DNA of 44,251 nucleotides from Chloroflexota bacterium (GCA_030612045.1 JAUWOP010000006.1:1-44251), one strand, 5' to 3'; numbered from the stretch's first letter, positions 30,459 through 40,798 are shown. Program-made: numbers and translations. Notes: a model not told the origin generated them from the letters alone.

Positions 30459-31478
30459 ATGGAACCTGTTGAGTGGCTGGGGAATAGGCTCAAGATGATT
30501 GACCAGAGTAAACTTCCTGGTGAAGAACTCTACCTTACAACAGAGGACTACCGGGAGGTTGCCAGGTGTATCAAAGAGTTGAGGGTGCGAGGAGCACCTA
30601 CCATCGGAGTTGCTGCTGCTTATGGAATTACCCTCGGTGCTCAGGGGATTAGGACTGAGAATAGAGATGAGTTCCTCACCAAGTTGTCCCAGGTAGTGGA
30701 GACCATGGCTTCTACCCGTCCCACAGCAGTTAACCTGTTCAAAACCATAGAGAGAATGGAAGCAATAGCTAAGAAGGGTGGTTCCATCAGAGAAATAAAG
30801 GAAAGACTCCTCAGTGAAGCTATCAGGATTCATACTGAAGAGAGGGATTCCACAAGGCAGCTTGGTGAATTTGGTGCTGCGTTAATTCCCAATAGGGCTA
30901 CTATACTCACTCATTGTAATGCTGGACCACTGGCTACTTGTGGGTATGGAACTGCCCTGGGGGTAATCCACTTTGCAGCAGAACAAGGTAAGGGTGTTAG
31001 TGTATTTGCCGATGAGACTCGTCCGCTACTTCAGGGGGCGCGTCTTACCGTGTGGGAACTGATGAGGGACAATATTCCGGTGACGCTGATTACTGACTCT
31101 ATGGCGGGATGCCTCATGCATCAAAACAGGATAGATTGTGTTGTGGTGGGAGCTGACAGAATCGCTGCTAATGGGGATGTAGCCAACAAGATAGGCACCT
31201 ACATGGTAGCGGTGCTGGCGAAAGAAAACCATGTACCTTTCTATGTGGCTGCTCCAACAAGCACTATTGACCTCTCACTTTCGTCAGGGGCAGAGATTCC
31301 TATTGAAGAGCGTGACCCCTTAGAGGTCACCTGCCTTCAGGGGGTGTCTCTGGCGCCTGAAGGGGTGAGGGTTTTCAACCCTGCCTTTGATGTTACATCC
31401 TGTTATTATGTGAGTGCTATCATCACTGAGAAGGGAGTAGCCTACCCGCCCTACAGAAGTTCGCTACGAGAATTGTAG
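30459..31478 (+). CDS. mtnA: S-methyl-5-thioribose-1-phosphate isomerase
   Basis: RGAPTIGVAAAYGI, THCNAGPLATCGYGTALGVI, DETRPLLQGARLTVWEL, NKIGTYMVAVLAKENHVPFYVAAPTSTID. Confidence 0.96.
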   Translation: MEPVEWLGNRLKMIDQSKLPGEELYLTTEDYREVARCIKELRVRGAPTIGVAAAYGITLGAQGIRTENRDEFLTKLSQVVETMASTRPTAVNLFKTIERMEAIAKKGGSIREIKERLLSEAIRIHTEERDSTRQLGEFGAALIPNRATILTHCNAGPLATCGYGTALGVIHFAAEQGKGVSVFADETRPLLQGARLTVWELMRDNIPVTLITDSMAGCLMHQNRIDCVVVGADRIAANGDVANKIGTYMVAVLAKENHVPFYVAAPTSTIDLSLSSGAEIPIEERDPLEVTCLQGVSLAPEGVRVFNPAFDVTSCYYVSAIITEKGVAYPPYRSSLREL

Positions 31479-31535
31479 TTATCCAGCCTTTACAGTAGAT
31501 CGTTGCTTTACTAGAAAGCCAGAAGGGAATTGTGG

Positions 31536-33089
31536 ATGTTAGAGTTACCAGAAGTGGTGCAAGCCATGTTAGACCCACAAATCTACTCTCATGCACCTCA
31601 GAAGGTGGAGCTAGTACAGACTCAGATGTCCTTCGTTTTTCTCAGTAGTGAATATGTCTACAAGGTAAAGAAACCGGTAAATCTGGGGTATCTGGACTAT
31701 ACTACCCTGGAGCAGCGTAAGTTCTTCTGTGAACAGGAAGTGAAGCTAAACCGCCGCTTGTGCCCCCATGCTTACATGGGGGTAGTCCCCATAGTGCAGC
31801 GTCAGGGTAGGATTCAGCTTGGTGGAGAGGGGGAGGTAGTGGAATATGCGGTGAAGATGCGTCGGCTTCCTGCTGACCGCATGATGGATCTATTACTGTC
31901 ACAAGACCAGGTTTCTGAGGAGATGATTCGCAAGGTAGCTCGGAAGCTGGTTGATTTTCATCAGGGTGCTGAGGGTGGTGCCGAGATAGATAATTGTGGA
32001 AGCCTGAATGTAATTCGCTTTAATGCTGAGGAGAACTTCACCCAGACAGAGAAGTATATTGGTGTTTCCATTACCCCGCAGCAATATGATGCAATAAAAT
32101 TATACACTGAGAACTTCATCTTGCAGAATGCTGATTTGTTTGACAGGCGAGTGAGGGAGGGCAGGATAAAGGACTGTCATGGTGACCTCCATGCCGCTCA
32201 CATTTGCTTTACTGATGATATCTGCGTCTATGACTGTATTGAGTTCAATAGTCGCTTTCGATATGCTGATGTAGCTGCCGAGGTTTCTTTTCTGTCAATG
32301 GGTCTGGACTATCACCGCCATCCTCAACTTTCTCGATGCTTTGTAGACGCTTATATTGAGATGTCCCATGATGTGGAGATTAGTTGCCTGCTGAATTTCT
32401 ACAAGTGCTACTATGCCTATGTAAGGGGAAAGGTGGAGAGCTTTAAGCTCGATGACCCCTACATCCCAGTGGAGGAGAAGGCAAGAGTGGTAGAAGCTGC
32501 CCGCAGATATTTTGAGCTATCTCACACTTATATCACCAGCCCTCTTCTGCTACTTACTGCTGGTCTGGTGGGAACAGGTAAAACTACCATTGCTCAGGAG
32601 TTAGCTCAAAGACAGGGATGGGAGATAATTTCCTCTGATGTTGTGCGGAAGACACTGGCACAAGTCCATCCCGGTGAGCATCATTTTGAACCCTTTGGGG
32701 AGGGGATATATTCAGAGGAATTCACCCACCGCACTTATGAGGAGATGTTTACCAGAGCAAGGCAGTCTCTTCTCCAGGGGCACTCAGTAGTACTGGACGC
32801 ATCCTTCAAAAGGGCTGCTGAACGGGTTAGGGCACAGGCTATTGCGCATGACGTAGGTGCAGATTGTGTGATAATCGAGTGTGTGCTTGATGAGCATATT
32901 ATGAAGCAGCGACTAGAGAAGAGACTCAGAGAGGGTTCGGTTTCTGATGGGCGATGGGAAATCTTCGAGGAGCAAAAAGGGGATTTCGAGCCTATAATCG
33001 AGTTCCCTCAAGCAAATCATCTCGTGGTAAACACCTCTAAGTCCCCCTCTGAAGTAGCTGAGTATATTGTAGCTACATTTCGCAAATAG
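31536..33089 (+). CDS. bifunctional aminoglycoside-phosphotransferase-like / AAA P-loop kinase protein
   Basis: N-terminal KVKKPVNLGYLDYTTLEQRKFFCEQEVKLNRRL, CHGDLHAAHICF; C-terminal GLVGTGKTTIAQELAQRQGW Walker A. Confidence 0.88.
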   Translation: MLELPEVVQAMLDPQIYSHAPQKVELVQTQMSFVFLSSEYVYKVKKPVNLGYLDYTTLEQRKFFCEQEVKLNRRLCPHAYMGVVPIVQRQGRIQLGGEGEVVEYAVKMRRLPADRMMDLLLSQDQVSEEMIRKVARKLVDFHQGAEGGAEIDNCGSLNVIRFNAEENFTQTEKYIGVSITPQQYDAIKLYTENFILQNADLFDRRVREGRIKDCHGDLHAAHICFTDDICVYDCIEFNSRFRYADVAAEVSFLSMGLDYHRHPQLSRCFVDAYIEMSHDVEISCLLNFYKCYYAYVRGKVESFKLDDPYIPVEEKARVVEAARRYFELSHTYITSPLLLLTAGLVGTGKTTIAQELAQRQGWEIISSDVVRKTLAQVHPGEHHFEPFGEGIYSEEFTHRTYEEMFTRARQSLLQGHSVVLDASFKRAAERVRAQAIAHDVGADCVIIECVLDEHIMKQRLEKRLREGSVSDGRWEIFEEQKGDFEPIIEFPQANHLVVNTSKSPSEVAEYIVATFRK

Positions 33090-33116
33090 TAATTGCTTAC
33101 TGCGGAGGCCACCGTA

Positions 33117-33374
33117 TTAACTCTCAACTATCTTATAGACACTGTCTCCTCGTCTCACCCGCTCTGGCACCTTTATCCCTATAGAGTCACCTGCCCTGGC
33201 TTCCTGCACATCTACATTGTTGATTTGTATTGAACCAATGGTAAACTCCAGGTCAGTAGTATGCCCCTTAATGTGGAGCTTATCCCCTACCTTTACGGAA
33301 TTATCTAGCGTAATGCCAGCTACTACAGGGCGACTGAAGAAATCACTTATCTTACCAATCTCCTGTTCCTCCAT
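33117..33374 (-). CDS. EF-Tu domain II-like small translation-factor-like protein
   Basis: GKISDFFSRPVVAGITLDNSVKVGDKLHIKGHTTDLEFTIGSIQINNVDVQEARAGDSIGIKV. Confidence 0.85.
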   Translation of the reverse strand: MEEQEIGKISDFFSRPVVAGITLDNSVKVGDKLHIKGHTTDLEFTIGSIQINNVDVQEARAGDSIGIKVPERVRRGDSVYKIVES

Positions 33375-33399
33375 GATGTCAACCTCCTTTCATGCTATT

Positions 33400-34188
33400 T
33401 TATCCAGGAGAGTCACCTGAAATGAGGGTGTTAATTTGGGACCTCAGCTTTAATACAGCCTCTCGTGCTGCTTGAGCAAAATCACCCTTGGCTGAAGCAT
33501 ATAATATCTGACGAGAGGATGCAAAAATAGCCCTACCCCCTCCTGTTTTCACCCCGTATTCCACGGCAGCGCCTAGGTCTCCACCTTGAGCACCAATGCC
33601 AGGGATTAAGAGGGTCATCTCCGGACAGATTTGACGGATTCGATTTAACTTGTGAGGCTGTGTTGCTCCTACCACCAACCCCACATTATCATGGTGATTC
33701 CATTCCTTTGCCCTTTGGGCTACCAGTTCATAAACTAAATCCTGGAAGTCAGCTGCTCCTGGGTTGGAAGTTCGACAGAGAATAAATACCCCCTTCTCAG
33801 CGTACTCGATGAAGGGTAATACGGAGTCATAGCCTAAATAAGGGTTCACCGTAGCTGCATCAAAACCCAGGGTAACAAATAACGCCTTGGCATACATTCG
33901 CGAAGTATTACCAATATCCCCTCTCTTGGCATCACCGATGAAAGGCATGTCATCTGGTATGTGCTCTCGAGTGGACTCCAGCGCTCTTAATCCCTCAATC
34001 CCCATAGCTTCGTAAAAGGCCAGATTAGGTTTATAGGCACAGACTACATCACAAGTAGCGGTGATAATCTCGCGATTAAACTCTGCTATCCCGATGTTAG
34101 GCATCAGCTCAACATTTGGGTCAAGCCCCAGGCATACCAGGCTATTATTTCTGTTAATTGCCAGAGAAAGTTTATTACCGAAGTTCAT
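33400..34188 (-). CDS. pyrF: orotidine-5'-phosphate decarboxylase (PyrF type 2)
   Basis: LVCLGLDPN, YKPNLAFYEAMG, FIGDAKRGDIGNTS, LLIPGIGAQGGDLG. Confidence 0.96.
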   Translation of the reverse strand: MNFGNKLSLAINRNNSLVCLGLDPNVELMPNIGIAEFNREIITATCDVVCAYKPNLAFYEAMGIEGLRALESTREHIPDDMPFIGDAKRGDIGNTSRMYAKALFVTLGFDAATVNPYLGYDSVLPFIEYAEKGVFILCRTSNPGAADFQDLVYELVAQRAKEWNHHDNVGLVVGATQPHKLNRIRQICPEMTLLIPGIGAQGGDLGAAVEYGVKTGGGRAIFASSRQILYASAKGDFAQAAREAVLKLRSQINTLISGDSPG

Positions 34189-36591
34189 TCAGACGAGGCT
34201 TTGCTCGGTTCTCCTCATAATATCATTCTGCAGTCCTCTGCTCAGGTCTATAAAATAGGCGGCATATCCGGCTACCCTTATTATCAAATCGGTATGTTTC
34301 TCAGGATACTTTTGGGCATCGAGTAGTCTCTCTTTATTTATCACATTGAATTGGACATGGTGAATACCCAGGTCCGCCCAGGTTTTGAGATAGTTGGCAA
34401 ATGTCTCCCTGTTCTTACCTTCCAGGAATTGAGGTGTCCATCTCTGATTAAGAAGATGATTACAGGAAAGCAGGGGGTCTATCTTCGACACAGACCTGAG
34501 TACTGCTGTGGGTCCCCTTACATCTTGACCTTGTGCTGGAGAGATAGTGCCATCATGGAAAGCCTCTCCATCCATTCTCCCGTCAGGGGTAGCTCCTGTA
34601 TCATGAGCAAAGGTATAAGAGCTCACTACTACAGAACCATCCCAGGTGGCAGGAACGCCTGGATAGGTTATAAATTTCCCTAGCTCCCTTCCTGTCCTGT
34701 GGTGAACCTCAACAGCTATTTGGTCAACATAGTCATCATCATTTCCGAACTTGGGTGCTTCATGGAGAAACATGTGGTGCAGGTCTTCCCTACCCTCCCA
34801 ATTGTGCTTCAGAGCATCTAGAAGTTCCGCCATGGTGACCCTCTTCTCTTCAAATACGAGTTTCTTCATGGCTGCCAGTGAGTCGGCTACATTGTTGGCT
34901 CCCACACATACTGCTGACCTTCTATTATAAGGGCTCCATTTAGTGCAGTCCTCTCTCTTCCTGATACAGCCGTCAATACAGGTAGAAAGGAAGGGGCGGG
35001 GGAGATATTCCTCAGTAAGAGCATCAACTACATTCCCAATATATAGCAGCTTCTCAGAGAAGAACTTAAACTGCTGGAGGTATGCCTCCAACACCTGTTC
35101 AACAGAGGTGAAGGTAGTAGGGTCAGGAGTAGAACAGCCTAATTGGTCACCACTGGATTTGTCTATGCCCTTATTTAAGGCAAGCTCCAGAAGCTTGGGT
35201 AAGAAGATATAGCCAGCGGTGGTTCGGTATATCATCTTGCCACAAACTATCCAGCCCATGCACTCACTAATTGCGTAATCACGGGCGTCTTCCAGTGGTA
35301 TTCCCTGTTTCATTAGCATAGGGACAAGTACCTTATCATTAAAGAATGCTGGCTGAGCTACTCCCGACCTTAGAGTATCGATAGCTTTGAGGATAAGCTC
35401 TCTGGGGGTCTTGTCATGATACCTTAGCCCTATTGGGGGCTGTATAGTCTGGAGCTCCCTGGAAGCATCTAAAACTATGTAGCTCATCTCATTAGTAACA
35501 TCCCTGCCCTCTGAATCAACTCCGCCAATAGTCACATGCTGCCAGGCAAGACCCCCCCCACCAACTCCTGTCCACATTGGGGGATGCAGGAATCCGTGCT
35601 CCATGAGCTTGACCCACAGACATTTTATTAGCTCCAGAGCATGCTCCCGATTAATCATTCCCTCCTCCACATCCTTCTTGTAGAAGGGATAGAAGGTCTT
35701 ATCAATCCTTATCCCCAGACCAATCACCGGCTGCTCAATAAAGTTGCACACCAGATGCACGAAGTAAGAGGATTGTATAGCCTCATGCAATGTCCTTGCG
35801 GGATTCTCTGGCACCCAGTTGCAGACCTCAGCTATCTTCTCTAGCTCCTTCTTCCTCGTGGCATCCTTCTCCACCAGTGATAACTCCCTCGCTTCCGCTG
35901 CATATCGCTGAGCCCACCTAATCCCTGCCTCGAGGGCTATTATCGTCGCCTCAAGGAAGTTTCTTTGTGCCAGGTAATCCCTGGCATGAATAGTTAAGTC
36001 ACTATCAAGCTTCTTTAACTGCTCCTGTGCCTCCTCTATTAACCCCTTTAAACCTGCTCGGAGTATCTTCTCGAAGTCAGGCGCAGCAGTATCAAAATGA
36101 TGAGCCCAGTAGATTGGCCCCTTATAATACCAGTAGGGCTTTATGCTTTCGGGGAGGAGGTCCCTTTCTTTGCCCTGCAGCGCTCTATTTCTCCAGTAGT
36201 AGTTTATCTCTCTCAGTTCCCTCTTGCCTTCCTCATCCAGCATGTCTTTATATCCGTCATTGAGAGCCTTCTCCAACCACCTCCAGTAAAGTTCGGGATA
36301 AGTACACATGGAGTAGGGGTCACTAGCAACATTACCTACGAGCAACTCCCTGTCCTGGATATATATGGTCATATTATCCAGTATGTGGGAGAGGGCTTTT
36401 GCTCTTCGGAGTACCGTTGGGCCCCCTCCTGTCTCTTTGTATGATTCTGTCAGTAATCGTGCCCGTTCGAGACATATCTTTACCCTCGGGCGATATGCCT
36501 TGCCCCCCTCTACTACTTCAAACCCTCTTCGGACATCCTTGATAGCCTTGACACATACCCTGTCTCTTAATTCCTCAACCCTGCTGCCCAT
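34189..36591 (-). CDS. glycyl radical enzyme / pyruvate formate-lyase family protein
   Basis: family-wide similarity; glycyl-radical-like LIIRVAGYAAYF near C-terminus; candidate Cys loop AISECMGWIVCGK. Confidence 0.9.
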   Translation of the reverse strand: MGSRVEELRDRVCVKAIKDVRRGFEVVEGGKAYRPRVKICLERARLLTESYKETGGGPTVLRRAKALSHILDNMTIYIQDRELLVGNVASDPYSMCTYPELYWRWLEKALNDGYKDMLDEEGKRELREINYYWRNRALQGKERDLLPESIKPYWYYKGPIYWAHHFDTAAPDFEKILRAGLKGLIEEAQEQLKKLDSDLTIHARDYLAQRNFLEATIIALEAGIRWAQRYAAEARELSLVEKDATRKKELEKIAEVCNWVPENPARTLHEAIQSSYFVHLVCNFIEQPVIGLGIRIDKTFYPFYKKDVEEGMINREHALELIKCLWVKLMEHGFLHPPMWTGVGGGGLAWQHVTIGGVDSEGRDVTNEMSYIVLDASRELQTIQPPIGLRYHDKTPRELILKAIDTLRSGVAQPAFFNDKVLVPMLMKQGIPLEDARDYAISECMGWIVCGKMIYRTTAGYIFLPKLLELALNKGIDKSSGDQLGCSTPDPTTFTSVEQVLEAYLQQFKFFSEKLLYIGNVVDALTEEYLPRPFLSTCIDGCIRKREDCTKWSPYNRRSAVCVGANNVADSLAAMKKLVFEEKRVTMAELLDALKHNWEGREDLHHMFLHEAPKFGNDDDYVDQIAVEVHHRTGRELGKFITYPGVPATWDGSVVVSSYTFAHDTGATPDGRMDGEAFHDGTISPAQGQDVRGPTAVLRSVSKIDPLLSCNHLLNQRWTPQFLEGKNRETFANYLKTWADLGIHHVQFNVINKERLLDAQKYPEKHTDLIIRVAGYAAYFIDLSRGLQNDIMRRTEQSLV

Positions 36592-36714
36592 TATATGCCT
36601 CCACTAGACTATTCCATAAGCTATCTTATCTTCATAATGGTACAACTTTTCTAGTATTTTGTCAACCTCGAAGCCTTGTCTTACTGCTTCCGCTATAGTA
36701 AACTGGATAATATT

Positions 36715-37563
36715 ATGGAGAGGAGTATTCCTGTGAATAGCCCAAAAGGGAAACCAGATCATGCAGAGGGGGTAAATCTGTATGGTGACCTGAAGAGTTT
36801 TGACACCCTCGTGCTCATTATTGCTCTATTGCGCAGCCCCAAGGGTTGTCCTTGGGACAGGGAGCAGACTCACGCTTCTCTTAAGCCTAATCTGCTGGAG
36901 GAGTGTTATGAAGTGATAGAGGCTTTGGATAGTACAGGTGTTGTGAAAAAGGGAGATGGTTCCCTACTCTGTGAAGAGTTGGGTGACCTCCTGATGCAGA
37001 TAGTGCTTCATGCTCAGATTGCTGCTGAGGAAGGTAGCTTCGATATTGGTGATGTTATTGCTGGGATAGGTGCTAAACTTATCCATCGGCACCCTCATGT
37101 CTTTGCTGATGTAGAGGTGAAGGATGCTCATGAGGTATCTGCAAACTGGGAACTCCTGAAGCGTGAGGAGAAAGGTAAGGGCTCTATTCTTGCCGGGTTG
37201 CCTCGGGGGATGCCTTCTCTGGCATATAGTCAGGCGATGCAGCAGCGGGCAGCAAGGGTTGGTTTTGATTGGAAGGAGATGGGAGATATCATAGGGAAAC
37301 TCAGCGAAGAGATAGAGGAGCTGCAGCAGTCTGAGAGCCATGAGGAGATGGTTGAAGAATTTGGAGATGTAATATTCACCTTGGTGAACATTGCCAGGAG
37401 GTCAGAGATAGACCTTGAGGAAAGCCTTCGTCTGGTAAATGAGAAGTTTCGTCGGCGGTTTCAGTATATGGAGCAACTTTGCAGTGAGCGAGGGCTTTCG
37501 CTAGATATGCTAGTTTTGGAAGAGCAGGATGCTCTTTGGGATGAAGCCAAGCATCATACATAG
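36715..37563 (+). CDS. mazG: nucleoside triphosphate pyrophosphohydrolase MazG
   Basis: RSPKGCPWDREQTHASLKPNLLEECYEVIEALD, EELGDLLMQIVLHAQIA, HVFADVEV, EEFGDVIFTLVNIAR. Confidence 0.96.
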   Translation: MERSIPVNSPKGKPDHAEGVNLYGDLKSFDTLVLIIALLRSPKGCPWDREQTHASLKPNLLEECYEVIEALDSTGVVKKGDGSLLCEELGDLLMQIVLHAQIAAEEGSFDIGDVIAGIGAKLIHRHPHVFADVEVKDAHEVSANWELLKREEKGKGSILAGLPRGMPSLAYSQAMQQRAARVGFDWKEMGDIIGKLSEEIEELQQSESHEEMVEEFGDVIFTLVNIARRSEIDLEESLRLVNEKFRRRFQYMEQLCSERGLSLDMLVLEEQDALWDEAKHHT

Positions 37564-37659
37564 GTCTGGTGGATGCCCAACATGAGTGGTGTAGGCATTA
37601 CGAAAAAGCCTGAATCGGACTCAAAACTATTTTCTACTTTATAGGGAGCGAAAAATAAA

Positions 37660-39174
37660 ATGAAGATAAATGTTCTGAATGCTGATGTTACTACTATAGA
37701 AGGTCATGCCCTTCTGGTAAATCTGTTTGAGGGTGTAGAGAAGCCTGGTGGCGCTACTGGAGCTGTAGATGATATGCTAGGCGGCATTATTTCCCGGCTG
37801 ATTGCTGAGGGTGAGATTAAGGGGAAATTCAGTGAGATTACCTTAATTCATACCCTGGGCAGTATGCTTGTGGAGAGAGTAGTAGTATTGGGACTAGGTA
37901 AGCAGCATGAATTAACACTCGATAGGATTCGGCAGGTGACTGCTGAGGGGTGCCGCTTCTTGCGAAAAAGGGGAGTAAGGAAGATAACGACTGTTGTTCA
38001 CGGTGCAGGAATAGGGGGAATTGAACCAGCTATAGCTGCTAAAGCAGTAGTTGAGGGAAGTATCTTGGGGCTCTATAGCTTTAACAAGCATAAAACTGCT
38101 GGTGAGAAGCCTCAGGAGGTGGAGGAACTTTCTCTGGTGGAAAAGGAGATGGAGAAAATACCTGCTCTTGAAGAAGGGTGTGCCATAGGGGAGATAATGG
38201 CAGAGGTTACTTGTCTGGCTCGTGATGCTGTGAATGAGCCGGCTAACCTGATGACACCTGGTGACCTGGCAGAGTTAGCCCGTAATATGGCGCTTGATGA
38301 GAAGCTGGGGTTCACTGTCCTGGAAGAGGAGCAGATGCATAAACTTGGTATGGGAGCGCTTCTGGGTGTAGCTAGGGGAAGTAAGCAGCCACCCAAGCTT
38401 ATCATCCTTCGTTATAGTGGCAATCCCTCTGTTGAGGGAGCAGTGGGGCTTGTGGGCAAAGGAATAACATTCGACTCCGGGGGAATCTCTATAAAACCCT
38501 CTGAGAGTATGTGGGAGATGAAAGGGGATATGTCTGGCGCTGCTGCAGTAATTGCTGCTATGCGGGGTATTGCCAGAATAAAGCCGCAGATTAATGTAAC
38601 GGCTCTCATCCCTGCAACTGAGAATCTTCCCAGTGGAAATGCCTTGAAACCCGGTGATGTTTTGCAAGCGATGAATGGTAAGACTATCGAAATTATCTCT
38701 ACCGATGCTGAGGGGAGGTTAATTCTGGCAGATGCCCTGTGCTATGCGCGGCAGCAGGCTCTCTCTCCTATTATTGATATTGCAACCCTGACGGGTGCCT
38801 GTCATATAGCTCTGGGGGATATTTGTAGTGGGGTCTTCGGTAGTAACCCTGAGTTGGTGAGCCGAGTAATCAGTGCTGGTGAACAAGCAGGGGAGCGATT
38901 ATGGCAGTTACCGCTGTATGAGGAGTATAAGGAGCAGAATAAGAGTGAGGTAGCTGATGTTAAGAATACTGGGGGGCGGTATGGTGGTGCTATAACGGCA
39001 GCCCAGTTTCTGGCTGAGTTTGTAGAGGATACCCCATGGGTTCACCTGGATATAGCTGGGACCTTCCTTAGTGATAAAGAAAAGGGCTATAGGGTTAAGG
39101 GGGCTACAGGTGTAGGAGTGGGTACCCTGGTCAACCTTGTTATTTCCCTGGCACAAGCTCATACACAGGCTTGA
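37660..39174 (+). CDS. pepA: leucyl aminopeptidase (M17)
   Basis: VGKGITFDSGGISIKPSESMWEMKGDMSGAAAV, NTDAEGRLILADAL-like (STDAEGRLILADAL). Confidence 0.97.
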   Translation: MKINVLNADVTTIEGHALLVNLFEGVEKPGGATGAVDDMLGGIISRLIAEGEIKGKFSEITLIHTLGSMLVERVVVLGLGKQHELTLDRIRQVTAEGCRFLRKRGVRKITTVVHGAGIGGIEPAIAAKAVVEGSILGLYSFNKHKTAGEKPQEVEELSLVEKEMEKIPALEEGCAIGEIMAEVTCLARDAVNEPANLMTPGDLAELARNMALDEKLGFTVLEEEQMHKLGMGALLGVARGSKQPPKLIILRYSGNPSVEGAVGLVGKGITFDSGGISIKPSESMWEMKGDMSGAAAVIAAMRGIARIKPQINVTALIPATENLPSGNALKPGDVLQAMNGKTIEIISTDAEGRLILADALCYARQQALSPIIDIATLTGACHIALGDICSGVFGSNPELVSRVISAGEQAGERLWQLPLYEEYKEQNKSEVADVKNTGGRYGGAITAAQFLAEFVEDTPWVHLDIAGTFLSDKEKGYRVKGATGVGVGTLVNLVISLAQAHTQA

Positions 39175-39342
39175 TTATAGGTAACTACACAGGTGTACTT
39201 TAGACAGGATTTACCAGGATTAACAAAGGGGATAAGTAACCGTTCACCCGGTGTCATTGTCAGTAAAGCGAGGATGCTCCTCGCAATGCCATAGAAGCAG
39301 ATAAACACTTACTGGAAATCATTCAGGAAAGGCAATAGAAAG

Positions 39343-39570
39343 ATGAAAGTGTATCAATATACCGTGGTCTTTGAGCCGCTCGAAGAGGGAGGTTATGATG
39401 TCATTTTCCCTGCCATTCCCGAGATATGCACGTTTGGGAGAACGCTTGTAGAAGCAAAGAGGATGGCAGAGGATGCTCTTCGGTGTTACCTGAAGAGCGC
39501 CTTAAAGGGGAGGGAGTTGATTCCTGAAGAGCGGGAACCAACTATTGAGCGACTGGAGGTATCTCTCTAA
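39343..39570 (+). CDS. HicB-family antitoxin
   Basis: YTVVFEPLEEGGYDVIFPAIPEICTFGRTLVEAKRMAEDALRCYL. Confidence 0.9.
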   Translation: MKVYQYTVVFEPLEEGGYDVIFPAIPEICTFGRTLVEAKRMAEDALRCYLKSALKGRELIPEEREPTIERLEVSL

Positions 39571-39807
39571 GTGCAAAGGCTTCCAGTTGTTAAAGCTGAG
39601 GGGGTGTTAAGAGCTTTACTACGAGCCGGATTTTACATTCACCATCAAACGGGAAGCCATGTCCGCCTCCTTCACAGGACAAGACCAGAGCTTAAGGTCA
39701 CGATTTCTATTCATTCTGGAGATATTCCTCGGGGAACCCTGAAAAGGATATTAAAGCAGGCAGACCTTTCTGCGGAGGAATTTCTAGACTTACTTGGAAG
39801 GGAATAA
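39571..39807 (+). CDS. HicA-family toxin
   Basis: LPVVKAEGVLRALLRAGFYIHHQTGSHVRLLHRTRPELKVTISIHSGDIPRGTLKRILKQADLSAEEF; GTG start. Confidence 0.9.
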   Translation: MQRLPVVKAEGVLRALLRAGFYIHHQTGSHVRLLHRTRPELKVTISIHSGDIPRGTLKRILKQADLSAEEFLDLLGRE

Positions 39808-39832
39808 ATTCAGGAGAAAGAGGGATTTTACC

Positions 39833-39904
39833 ATGAAAAACCTCAAACTAATCAGGAGGGTGATGAGAGTTCTAGTTATTGGGGTACTGTGCCTAGAGTC
39901 CTGA
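39833..39904 (+). pseudogene. orphan signal-peptide fragment (truncated secreted-protein leader)
   Basis: MKNLKLIRRVMRVLVIGVLCLES*; matches leader of 42395 protein. Confidence 0.6.
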
Positions 39905-39953
39905 GTCCCACCCTCCTAGGGACTCTCGACTCCTGACTCTTGACTGGTAGTAG

Positions 39954-40023
39954 GGTGGGTGTAGCATAGCGAAACCCACCACCCAAGCACATTGTAGCTA
40001 GAAGGCGGGTTTCACCCACCCTG
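39954..40023. repeat. palindromic repeat GGGTGGGTGTAGCATAGCGAAACCCACC...GGCGGGTTTCACCCACCC
   Basis: visible inverted GGGTGGGT/ACCCACCC arms. Confidence 0.75.
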
Positions 40024-40075
40024 GGAAATCTGTCACAGGACATTCTGGCTGAGTAGTTACGAAAGGAGAGATACA

Positions 40076-40282
40076 GTGGTCTATAGAGTAATAATTGAAA
40101 AAGGTGAGGATTTCGGTTATGTCGCGCACTGCCCCGCTATCCCGGGTTGTCATTCTCAAGGAAATACCATGGAAGAAGTAATTGAGAATATTAAAGATGC
40201 TATTAGGGGCTGTTTATCTGCTTTGGATGAGAAGTTGATTTCTAAGGGAAAGGAGCTAGTTTCGGTTGAGGTAACAGTCTGA
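40076..40282 (+). CDS. HicB-family antitoxin
   Basis: YRVIIEKGEDFGYVAHCPAIPGCHSQGNTMEEVIENIKDAIRGCL. Confidence 0.93.
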   Translation: MVYRVIIEKGEDFGYVAHCPAIPGCHSQGNTMEEVIENIKDAIRGCLSALDEKLISKGKELVSVEVTV

Positions 40283-40506
40283 TGGCAAAATTGCCCGTGG
40301 TTTCAGGTAAAGAGGTGGTTAAAGCCTTTGGGAAAGATGGCTGGAAAGTCATAAGAAGGGCGAAAAGCAGACATATAATAATGAAAAGGGAGGGAATGCC
40401 AACTACCCTGTCTATCCCAGAACATGAGATTTTAGATCGTGGGCTATTAAGAGCTTTAATTCGTGATGCTTATATTTCTGTGGAAGGATTTAATGAGTTA
40501 CTGTAA
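40282..40506 (+). CDS. HicA-family toxin
   Basis: LPVVSGKEVVKAFGKDGWKVIRRAKSRHIIMKREGMPTTLSIPEHEILDRGLLRALIRDAYISVEGF. Confidence 0.92.
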   Translation: MAKLPVVSGKEVVKAFGKDGWKVIRRAKSRHIIMKREGMPTTLSIPEHEILDRGLLRALIRDAYISVEGFNELL

Positions 40507-40704
40507 CTACACAGCCGGCAATTGATAGCCACAGAGTTCGCAGAGAACACCGAGGAAATGAACGAGAACTTGAAATTACAAATCCCAAGCACCAATTTCC
40601 AAACAAATTTCAATGACCAATTACCAAAATCTCAGACAGAGAACCACCAGGGTTTGATTATTGGAATTTCTGCTACTCGGTATCCTCTGTGGCTGAGTAG
40701 TTAC
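40503..40704. repeat. MITE-like dispersed element (TIR GTAACTAC-CAGCC / GGCTGAGTAGTTAC)
   Basis: GTAACTACACAGCC...GCCACAGAG...ACCGAG / CTCGGTATCCTCTGTGGCTGAGTAGTTAC. Confidence 0.7.
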
Positions 40705-40753
40705 TATAAGAGAAGGATATCTGATGCGAATAGAGTTTGCAGGGTTGGTGGGG

Positions 40754-40798
40754 AACCCAACGAACCCAACAAACTCAATAAACCCAAAGAACTCAGAT
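40754..40798. repeat. degenerate 9-bp tandem array (AACCCAACG x5)
   Basis: AACCCAACG AACCCAACA AACTCAATA AACCCAAAG AACTCAGAT. Confidence 0.8.
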
